Of a stretch of DNA of 64,000 nt, positions 49,726 to 56,409 are shown one piece after another. Source of the stretch: Bryobacteraceae bacterium (GTDB lineage: Bacteria > Acidobacteriota > Terriglobia > Bryobacterales > Bryobacteraceae); assembly GCA_019752335.1 (NCBI GenBank), contig JAIEMJ010000018.1, positions 31,570 through 95,569 on the forward strand, written 5' to 3'. The position numbers were made by a program, and so were the translations under genes. Position 1 is the first letter of the stretch. The number at the start of each line of letters is the position of its first letter. The notes under the pieces are model-generated. The model searched no databases, was not told the DNA's origin, and worked only from the letters and a program-made list of their open reading frames with translations.

Positions 49726-50574
49726 TTAGCGGAAGCCAGCGAAGAGGCGGGCGTTACCAACGATGACTTCGCCGTTGTTGGTGCCGACCAACTCGATCTC
49801 GGTCGGGCTGACGAAGACGAAGTCGAATTGAACGGGGCGGCTCGACAGGTTGAAGGTGAGCGTACCGCCCAGGCAATCCGGATTGATCTGATAGCGGCCA
49901 CGGTCAAACTCGGCGCGGGTGATGGATCCGTTGAAGGAAGACGTCACGGTGAGGTCGAGAACACCGATCCCGGCGGCGTTGATGCCGGCGACGAAGCGGC
50001 CGGTGGAGTTGAGCAGGTTGAAGTTGACGGCAGCGACGTTGAAGGGCACGCCCGAGGTGCCTTGGGTCTGGAAGGCCCAGGCGCCAGAGAGAGCGGAGAG
50101 GGCGGGGACCGGGCAGGTGGTGGAGCCGGTAAAGCGGCGGGCACGGCCCTGCAGGTTGTCGCCAGGCGTCGTCGAGACGAGCAGGATTTCGTTGGCGTTC
50201 AGGAAGTAATAATCGAACTGAACCGGGCGGCTGGAGAGGTTCATGGTGAGCGTGCCGGTCAGACAGTCTTCCGAAACCTGGAAGCTGCCGGCGTCGCGTT
50301 CCGAACGCACGGGCGAGCCGTTCAACGCGGAACTCACACTGGTGAGATCCAGCACGCCACGATTCGTAGCGGCATTCACCGAAGCCGTGAACTGGCCGAC
50401 GGCACCGAGAAACTGCGTGGTCGGCAAGCCCCGGAGGTTGCGGTAGCCCTGGGTGCTGAAGGTCCAGGTACCAATGAGGGTGGGCGTCGGCGTAAAGATG
50501 CACTGAACGGCGGCGGAAAGTGATGGGGCCATCGTCGCCACCAAGGCAAACGTGGCTAAGGGTAGAAATTTCAT
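49726..50574 (-). CDS. Secreted protein made of two tandem repeats, function unknown
   Basis: The 282-residue protein has a signal peptide (MKFLPLATFALVATMAPSLSA). Two related repeats of about 114 residues follow, at roughly 35-148 and 163-278. Both repeats contain G-T/A-W-x-F-x-T-Q-G, a VLDLT segment, E-R/F-D-x-G-x/RYQ, a D-C-L-x-GTLT core, then NLSSRPVQFD and a GxARxF end. One Cys sits in the same place in each repeat. Predicted structure is all beta, perhaps a lipocalin- or calycin-like barrel. The family is not one I recognise. The gene has its own promoter, Shine-Dalgarno sequence AGAGGAG and intrinsic terminator. Confidence 0.85.
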   Translation of the reverse strand: MKFLPLATFALVATMAPSLSAAVQCIFTPTPTLIGTWTFSTQGYRNLRGLPTTQFLGAVGQFTASVNAATNRGVLDLTSVSSALNGSPVRSERDAGSFQVSEDCLTGTLTMNLSSRPVQFDYYFLNANEILLVSTTPGDNLQGRARRFTGSTTCPVPALSALSGAWAFQTQGTSGVPFNVAAVNFNLLNSTGRFVAGINAAGIGVLDLTVTSSFNGSITRAEFDRGRYQINPDCLGGTLTFNLSSRPVQFDFVFVSPTEIELVGTNNGEVIVGNARLFAGFR

Positions 50575-50668
50575 AAATCGGATCTCCTCTAACTTCGGGT
50601 GAATAAATTCCGCGTCTCCATCGCTGTTCTAGTGAAACAGCCTCACGGTATTTACTTCTGATTATGGA

Positions 50669-50697
50669 TAGTAAGATGTTACGCGCGTCGACGTCAA
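50669..50697 (-). promoter_or_regulatory. Promoter of the tandem-repeat protein gene
   Basis: On the minus strand TTGACG (50697-50692) and TTACTA (50674-50669) are spaced 17 bp, in an AT-rich stretch of about 200 bp. A roughly 90-nt leader ends in AGAGGAG, 9 nt before the ATG. Confidence 0.5.
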
Positions 50698-50774
50698 TTG
50701 CCAGAACTAAGTTCAGCCAAAATTGATAGAACTAGTATTTGTTTCGTCTGTAAGTACTGATGGTTCTATAGCGC

Positions 50775-53252
50775 CTAGCGAAGTAACTGTTGGAGCTTCT
50801 CAAAAGCGGTCTCCAGGCGTTGTGGCTGCTGGAGAACGCCGGCGAAGAGGTCGCCGGTGCGAGCAAAGCGTTCCATGGCGTTGCGGATGTGGAATTGGGA
50901 GGGCTGTAGCGAGGCCTTGATTTCGCGCCATTCGAGCGGCGTGGCGACAGTAGCTCCGGCGTGAGCGCGGGGAACATAGGGGGCGGAGATCGTCTTACCG
51001 CGGGCGTTTTGCAAATAGTCGAAGTAGACTTTGCCTGGCTCGCGCTTGCCCACGGCGCGCGGTAGAGTAAATAAGTCCGGGCGCTCGACGGCTACCAGAC
51101 GCGCCAGCACCTCGGCGATGCCCCGCGATTGTTCATACGAGTAAATCGGTTCGAGCGGCACGTAGATATGCAGGCCATGGCCGCCGGTGGTTTTGGGATA
51201 CCCGGTAAGTTCGAGTAAGTCGAGTTTGCGGCGGATGAGCAACGCGGCCTCAACGATCTTCGCGTAGGGGCACTCGTAGGGATCGAGGTCGATGAGGATG
51301 AAGTCGGGATGGTCCAGGGTGGCGAGGCGGCTCATCCAGGGGTTTTGGTCAATGCAGCCGAGATTGGCGAGGTAGAGCAAGTCCGCGCGGCCGCCCCCAA
51401 TGATCTGCTGCCGCTCTTCGTGATGCTCGGCCACGATGGTGGCGGTGCGGATCCAGGTGGGGAAGCCTTCGGCGGCGTTTTTCTGGAAGAAACCAGGTTG
51501 GGCGATGCCGTCGGGGTAGCGGCGCAGGGATAAAGGGCGATCGGCCAGATGGGGCAGGAGAAAGTCCGCGACGGCGGCGTAATAGTTGATGAACTCGCGC
51601 TTGTCGATGCCGTCCGCCGGATAGTAGATCTTATGCAGGTTGGTGAACTTCACCCGATGGGAATCCACGCTGAGCGAGACCTCCGGCTTCGCCAGCGGCA
51701 GCAAGGGTTCGCGGGTGACGGCCTCCGCGGTATCCACCCGGACGCACTCGCTGGGGTTTACGTCCTCACGCAGCCGCACAAAGACCGGAGCGCGCAGCCG
51801 GCCGTCGCTGGTGAACTCGTGATAGGCGATGGTGGCGACTAACTCCGGCCGCGCAAAGACAACTTCGCGCGGAAAAGTGAGCTTCTCCGCAAAGGGCGAG
51901 GTGGTTACTTCCAGGGGCTGCAGCCGGGCGGCGAGTTTCTTGAGCAGCGGGCCATCGAAGCCGCTGCCGACGGTACCCGCGAAGCGCAACTGGCCGCCAT
52001 CCCAGATGCCGAGGAGTAGCGAGCCAAAGGGAGGACGCTCGCCGGCCATGCGTCCGCAGATGACGAACTCCTGCTCCAGACGGATCTTGAGCTTCACCCA
52101 GTCGCGCGTGCGGTCGCCCGTATAGCGGCTGTCGCCGTGCTTGGCGACTACGCCTTCCAGCCCTTGCGCCTTGGCGGCGGCGAGTAAGTCATCGACGCCG
52201 GAGTGGAAATGCTCGGAGTAGCGCAGGTGCGGAGTTACTTCGAGGAGCGCGCGCAAGCGCTCCTTGCGCTCGAGTAAAGGTAAGTCGCGTAAGTCCTGGC
52301 CGCCGGCATAGAGTAAGTCGAAGGCAAAAAATACCACCGGGTTACTGCGCGCCATGCGGGCAATCGCCGTCGTGCCGCTGGCCATGATGCGGGGTTGTAG
52401 CTTTTCGAAATTGGGCCGGCCTTGTTCGTCGAGCGCGCAGATTTCGCCGTCCAGGATGGCGGTGGGCGTTTTGACGTGCTTGGCTAAGTCATTCAGCTCG
52501 GGATACTGCCGGTCATAGTGCGTCCCGCGCCGGCCGATCAGCTTCACCTGTCCGTCGCGGACGTAGCAGAGCGCGCGCACGCCGTCCCACTTGATTTCGT
52601 AGACCCAGGGCTCGCCGCGCGGAATGGGTCCGGGGCTGGCGAGCATGGGCGTCAACCCGTCGGGCATGGCAGTCGGCGTGCGTGCGGGTAGGTCCGCGGC
52701 GATTTCGTCCTGCGTGCGCCCGGTGGCGACGGAGTGCGCGAATTGCTCGATGTCCCAACCGGCTTGGGCGGCAGCGTCTTTCTTCTTGAGCAGCAGCCAC
52801 TCATTGGCCTGGCTGGACTTGATGCGCACCAGGGCGAACTCACCTTGCGCCTTCTGGCCGTGCAGGCGAAATTTGAAGTCGCCGCGGGCGAGTTGGCCTT
52901 CGGCGGGCATATCGCCGAGCACCTCGAAGGTGCCCGCGTCCCAGAGCATCATGCTGCCGGCGCCGTAGTTGCCTTTGGGAATATTGCCCTCGAAGGTGGC
53001 GTAGAGGAGGGGATGGTCCTCAACGTGGACGGCGAGGCGCTTGATGGAGGGATCCTGGGTGGGGCCTTGGGGGATGGCCCAACTCTTGAGGGCGCCGCCG
53101 ATTTCGAGGCGGAGGTCGTAATGGAGGCGGCGGGCGGCGTGGCGCTGGATACAGAAGATCTTGTGGCCATCAGCCGCCGGCACCGACATCTGGGGCCCTG
53201 GTTCCGGAGTGCGTTCGAATTCTCTTTTTCGCGCGTAATCTTCTAGCCCCAT
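50775..53252 (-). CDS. ligD: Multifunctional NHEJ DNA ligase LigD
   Basis: This 825-residue enzyme repairs double-strand breaks together with Ku. Domains run in the order phosphoesterase (residues about 1-180, with HYDLRLE at 44-50 and EDHPLLY), ATP-dependent ligase (about 200-510, catalytic Lys221 in YEIKWDGVRAL) and polymerase/primase (about 530-825, with LIDLDPYE metal-binding acids and TTGGHGLHIYVPL). This PE-Lig-Pol order is one of several known LigD arrangements; Pseudomonas LigD has the same order, while Mycobacterium has Pol-PE-Lig. The ku gene lies next door in divergent orientation, 92 bp away. Confidence 0.96.
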   Translation of the reverse strand: MGLEDYARKREFERTPEPGPQMSVPAADGHKIFCIQRHAARRLHYDLRLEIGGALKSWAIPQGPTQDPSIKRLAVHVEDHPLLYATFEGNIPKGNYGAGSMMLWDAGTFEVLGDMPAEGQLARGDFKFRLHGQKAQGEFALVRIKSSQANEWLLLKKKDAAAQAGWDIEQFAHSVATGRTQDEIAADLPARTPTAMPDGLTPMLASPGPIPRGEPWVYEIKWDGVRALCYVRDGQVKLIGRRGTHYDRQYPELNDLAKHVKTPTAILDGEICALDEQGRPNFEKLQPRIMASGTTAIARMARSNPVVFFAFDLLYAGGQDLRDLPLLERKERLRALLEVTPHLRYSEHFHSGVDDLLAAAKAQGLEGVVAKHGDSRYTGDRTRDWVKLKIRLEQEFVICGRMAGERPPFGSLLLGIWDGGQLRFAGTVGSGFDGPLLKKLAARLQPLEVTTSPFAEKLTFPREVVFARPELVATIAYHEFTSDGRLRAPVFVRLREDVNPSECVRVDTAEAVTREPLLPLAKPEVSLSVDSHRVKFTNLHKIYYPADGIDKREFINYYAAVADFLLPHLADRPLSLRRYPDGIAQPGFFQKNAAEGFPTWIRTATIVAEHHEERQQIIGGGRADLLYLANLGCIDQNPWMSRLATLDHPDFILIDLDPYECPYAKIVEAALLIRRKLDLLELTGYPKTTGGHGLHIYVPLEPIYSYEQSRGIAEVLARLVAVERPDLFTLPRAVGKREPGKVYFDYLQNARGKTISAPYVPRAHAGATVATPLEWREIKASLQPSQFHIRNAMERFARTGDLFAGVLQQPQRLETAFEKLQQLLR

Positions 53253-53265
53253 TGCCCCTAAACCC

Positions 53266-53294
53266 TTGTGAATCGGCCACTTCCATGATATCTA
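53266..53294 (+). promoter_or_regulatory. Promoter of ku
   Basis: TTGTGA (53266-53271) and TATCTA (53289-53294) are separated by 17 bp. They are followed by a 50-bp leader with AGAGG about 10 nt before the ku ATG. No stress operator is seen between the divergent genes. Confidence 0.5.
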
Positions 53295-53344
53295 CGAAAG
53301 AGCCACAATCGCACTCGAAAATGTTTTAGAGAGGTAAATCCCCC

Positions 53345-54187
53345 ATGGCGTCGACGATCTGGAAGGGCCACATCACATTCGGCCTGATTAGCCTGCCGGT
53401 AAAGCTAATGGCGGCCGCGCGGCCGGAGACCATCAGCTTTAATCAGCTCACCAAGACTACGCACTCCCGCGTGAAGCAGGTGCTGCACAGCGCGGCGGAC
53501 GACAAACCCGTGTCCCGCAGCGAACTGGTGAAGGGTTTCGAGTACGAGAAGGACCGCTACGTCGTCATCGACGAAGAAGATCTGAAACGCATTCAACCGA
53601 AGACGGCCAAGGTGATGGAGATCCTGGAGTTCGTGAAGGCCACCGAGATCGACTCGGTGTATCTGGAGAGCAGCTACTACATTCATCCGGACGAAGCGGG
53701 CGAGAAGGCGTACACGCTGCTGTTCGACGCGATGAAGAAGAGCGGCTACGATGGCCTGGCGAAGATCACGATGCACAATCGCGAGCACGTGGTGATTCTG
53801 CGGCCGGGCAAGCACGGCATGCTGCTGCACACCATGTACTACCAGGATGAGGTGCGCGCGCTGGACGAGTTCCGCACCAACGTGGAGGCGGTGAAGGAAC
53901 GCGAATTGGCGATGGCGATGTCGTTGATTGAGGGCTTGGCGGCGCCGTTTGAGCCGGAGAAGTATCACGACACGTATCGCATGAGCATTCGCGCCATGAT
54001 CGACGCCAAGGTGAGCGGCCAGGAGATTGTGGCGGCGCCGGTGGCGCAGGAACTGGCTCCGGTGGCCGACATCATGGAGGCGTTGAAGAATTCGCTGGCG
54101 GCGCTCAAGAAGCCGCCGGCCCCGGTGATGGAGATGCCGACGGCGATCAACGAAGCGAAGCCGCGCAAGCGCAAAGCGGGCAGTTAG
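53345..54187 (+). CDS. ku: Non-homologous end joining protein Ku
   Basis: This homodimeric ring protein binds DNA ends and recruits LigD. The 280-residue product has the bacterial Ku core: WKGHITFGLISLPVKL at the N-terminus, KGFEYEKDRYVVI, then IDSVYLESSYYIHPDE and RMSIRAMIDAK. A Pro/Ala- and Lys-rich tail (PRKRKAGS) could add DNA contact, as in other bacterial Ku proteins. The ATG has a good ribosome site. It is divergent from ligD, which makes a complete two-gene bacterial NHEJ system. Confidence 0.96.
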   Translation: MASTIWKGHITFGLISLPVKLMAAARPETISFNQLTKTTHSRVKQVLHSAADDKPVSRSELVKGFEYEKDRYVVIDEEDLKRIQPKTAKVMEILEFVKATEIDSVYLESSYYIHPDEAGEKAYTLLFDAMKKSGYDGLAKITMHNREHVVILRPGKHGMLLHTMYYQDEVRALDEFRTNVEAVKERELAMAMSLIEGLAAPFEPEKYHDTYRMSIRAMIDAKVSGQEIVAAPVAQELAPVADIMEALKNSLAALKKPPAPVMEMPTAINEAKPRKRKAGS

Positions 54188-54276
54188 CGTGGCGACCGGA
54201 TGATTGGTTGACTTCGGGGTCAACTTCCGAATGCGGAATTCAGAGCCGCCTTCGCGCGGCTGGAGCCGGATTTGAC

Positions 54277-54327
54277 CCCCCGATTGCATCGGGGGCCGGT
54301 GGCTCCGACCCGCTGATTGCGTCGGGT
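54277..54327. repeat. Two related hairpins after ku
   Basis: The first hairpin has an 8-bp stem (54277-54284 / 54288-54295) and the second a 5-bp stem (54308-54312 / 54323-54327). Both share GATTGCRTCGGG, so they look like imperfect copies. The region 54188-54403 holds no gene I can support. The hairpins may end ku transcription. Confidence 0.45.
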
Positions 54328-54403
54328 GGTGGTGTTTTGGCGGGGTTCAGCGGCGGATTCGTCCCTTGATCGGGGTGGCTTCGCTAAGCGTGCCGCGGAA
54401 GCA

Positions 54404-55612
54404 CTAGCGCTGAAGGGCGCCGGCGCGGCCCATGATCGGCCAGACGTCCACCAGTTTGTCGCCTTCGCAGACGTAATAACGGTCGTAGACGTTGGTGGAG
54501 GTGTCGAGGTTAGAGCAATAGAGTTCGGCGCGTTCCCCGAGTTTGAAGCCGTTGCCTTCGGTCCACTTGAGGATGCCGTATTCGGCGCCTTGATTCTCGA
54601 CGATGACTTCGGGGCGGCCGACGACGCGATCGGTCGGCTTGAGCATGGCCTTGTTGCCGGCGTCGATGGTGACCTGCCCTTTGTGATTCTGGCTGATGAC
54701 GGTGGTCATAACGGCCATGGAGGGCACAAAGTCGGTGTAGAGAGCGGGATCGCTTTTGCCGCCGACGGTCATATAGAGCGTATCCATGAAGACGTAGGAG
54801 CCGGCTTGGAGTTCGGTGAGGCCGATCTCCTTGTCGATGTTGTAGGTGCCGGTGCTGCCGCCGGTGATCATGGCCACGTTCATGCCGGCCTTGCGGCAGA
54901 GTTCGGCGGTGTCGACGACGGGTTTCACGTCGGTAATGGATTTCGCGCGCCGGGCTTCCCAACCCTTGGTGTGCGAGGCGGTGCCGGAATAGCCCATCAC
55001 GCCCATGAATTTGAGATTCTTGCGCCGGTCAATATTCTGGGCGAGGGCGAGGCCGGGGGCGCCAGTGGCGTGGCCGGCACGGGTGAGGCCGGCGTGGAGG
55101 TCAGCCAGCAGATTGAGCTTGATCTTGGCCGCGCCGGCGGCTTCGTCGAGCAGGTCGACGGTGAGCGGGTCGTCGGCGACGCACATAAACGTGGGGTCCT
55201 TGGCGGCGAGGGCGATGGTGCGGGCGATCTTGTTCTTGCCGGCGGCCTGGCTCGAATAGAGGACGTGGGGAATGCCCGCGCCGACCATGAGTTCGGCCTC
55301 GGCGACGGTGGCGCAGGTGATGCCGAGGCTCCCCAGGGCCACTTGCCGCTTGGCAATGTGGGTGGATTTGTGAATCTTGCAGTGGGCGCGCAGATCGATG
55401 CCGTTGGCCTTGGTATAGCTGGCCATGGCCTTGAGGTTGCGCTCGAAAGCGGCTAGGTCCACCACCATGGCAGGCGTGGGGAGGTCTTCCTTGGTGATTC
55501 CGGTGAAGTCGCGTTTGGCGATCTTCGCTTCGATGTCAGCGTACCGGAAGGGTCGGGCGGCAAAGGCGGGCGCGGCAAGCGCGCTGGCGAGCAGATGTCG
55601 GCGCGAAATCAT
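54404..55612 (-). CDS. Exported D-threonine aldolase/D-serine dehydratase-like PLP protein
   Basis: The 402-residue protein has a Tat-type leader (MISRRHLLASALAAPAFA). The alanine-racemase-like TIM barrel begins at LPTPAMVVDL, with the PLP lysine likely K79 in RAHCKIHKS. Barrel landmarks include TCATVAEAELM, VDTAELCRKA and ITGGSTGTYN. The family's C-terminal domain ends with NVYDRYYV. Normally a His-x-Cys or His-x-Asp pair just before that segment, together with a metal, activates the substrate; here the sequence is CSNLDTST, so the His is missing. Activity may differ from aldolase or dehydratase. Exported family members are common in Acidobacteriota, as I recall. Confidence 0.85.
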   Translation of the reverse strand: MISRRHLLASALAAPAFAARPFRYADIEAKIAKRDFTGITKEDLPTPAMVVDLAAFERNLKAMASYTKANGIDLRAHCKIHKSTHIAKRQVALGSLGITCATVAEAELMVGAGIPHVLYSSQAAGKNKIARTIALAAKDPTFMCVADDPLTVDLLDEAAGAAKIKLNLLADLHAGLTRAGHATGAPGLALAQNIDRRKNLKFMGVMGYSGTASHTKGWEARRAKSITDVKPVVDTAELCRKAGMNVAMITGGSTGTYNIDKEIGLTELQAGSYVFMDTLYMTVGGKSDPALYTDFVPSMAVMTTVISQNHKGQVTIDAGNKAMLKPTDRVVGRPEVIVENQGAEYGILKWTEGNGFKLGERAELYCSNLDTSTNVYDRYYVCEGDKLVDVWPIMGRAGALQR

Positions 55613-55723
55613 GCCAAATGATACCAGTCTTCGGGGACGGTGAAAAGCCTTTCATGCAGACTGAGAACGATACTGAGCACGGTTGAATTGGATTCGAGGG
55701 CGTCGCATTTACGAGCGAACTGC

Positions 55724-55942
55724 TCAGGCGGCCTGATGACTCGGCTCATGATGAAGCGGGAGCAACTGGTCGGCGCGGAGCGATAGAGCAGCGCAAGTGC
55801 GGCCAACGTCATCGCTGAATTCCACCTCGTAAACCCCAGGGGCGAGACGCTCGACTATCGTGCCGACCTGGCCGCGCAGAAGGTTATGGTCAGCGACTTT
55901 GTCAAGCAACGCAACGACAGACAGTAGTTCGAGTTCGCGCAT
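55724..55942 (-). CDS. DUF4926 domain protein
   Basis: This small 72-residue protein matches DUF4926: ELLSVVALLDKVADHNLLRG, QVGTIVERLAPGVYEVEFSD and LRADQLLPLH. The fold is probably an SH3-like barrel. DUF4926 genes often lie beside DUF6883 or toxin-type genes, and here hicBA is upstream on the same strand. A TATTAT -10-like box at 55957-55962 precedes it by 14 bp. The function is unknown. The roughly 110 bp after its stop hold no gene I can support. Confidence 0.8.
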   Translation of the reverse strand: MRELELLSVVALLDKVADHNLLRGQVGTIVERLAPGVYEVEFSDDVGRTCAALSLRADQLLPLHHEPSHQAA

Positions 55943-56006
55943 GGTTTCGCCGTCTCATAATACAAACAAAACTGGTGAGCCGCGGAGTTGGACGCCGCAC
56001 CTTGAT

Positions 56007-56195
56007 TCAGGGTCCGCTTCGATTCGCGAGTTTCTTTAGAATGTGTTTTGCCAGAAACTCATTGATCTCGCGATGCCGGGGCACTGGTTGCGAAGCACCG
56101 GTCGTGGGGTTTCGATACCAGTCATGATTCCCACCGTGGCGAACGAACTCGCAACACGCTTCTTCCAACTTGCGAATCAGGTCCGCGCGCTTCAT
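56007..56195 (-). CDS. hicA: HicA family toxin
   Basis: This 62-residue mRNA interferase-like toxin has the double-stranded-RNA-binding fold. LIRKLEEACCEFVRHGGNHD contains the catalytic His (in GGNH), and VPRHREINEFLAKHILKKL is the usual end. Its ATG overlaps the hicB stop by 4 nt, giving coupled synthesis. The order antitoxin first, toxin second is the less common arrangement. Confidence 0.9.
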   Translation of the reverse strand: MKRADLIRKLEEACCEFVRHGGNHDWYRNPTTGASQPVPRHREINEFLAKHILKKLANRSGP

Positions 56196-56383
56196 CCAAC
56201 GTGTAATTCCGCTACGCGGCGAACGCCGGGGATTTCTCCGCTGGTGAGGTCCTTGAAGAGGTCCCGCAGATTCTCGCGGAGTTCCTCAAGTGTTTCCCCT
56301 TGCGTCAGATAGTCCGGGAACTCCTCAAAGTAGCCGAGCCACATTCCGTGGTCCTGCCAGTGAACGTATCGCGCGGTTATCAT
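56192..56383 (-). CDS. hicB: HicB family antitoxin
   Basis: The 63-residue antitoxin begins at ATG 56383 (MITARYVHWQDHGMWLGYFE), the usual start of short HicB proteins. A GTG at 56413 overlapping the kinase stop would add 10 residues. YLTQGETLEELRENLRDLFK is the RNase-H-like partial fold. It has no separate DNA-binding domain. The tail VRRVAELHVG is short. It lies just behind the kinase gene, so it may share that transcript. Confidence 0.88.
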   Translation of the reverse strand: MITARYVHWQDHGMWLGYFEEFPDYLTQGETLEELRENLRDLFKDLTSGEIPGVRRVAELHVG

Positions 56384-56409
56384 CTCCTCAGTGTAACGCC
56401 CGCCCGCCG

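Noticed and set aside
49459..50523. 354-codon plus-strand ORF over the tandem-repeat gene
   Set aside because: It is antisense to a gene with promoter, Shine-Dalgarno sequence and terminator; composition is shadow-like.
55609..55723. Extra small gene behind DUF4926
   Set aside because: The ORF lacks a ribosome site and similarity to families I know; it overlaps the DUF4926 coding end.
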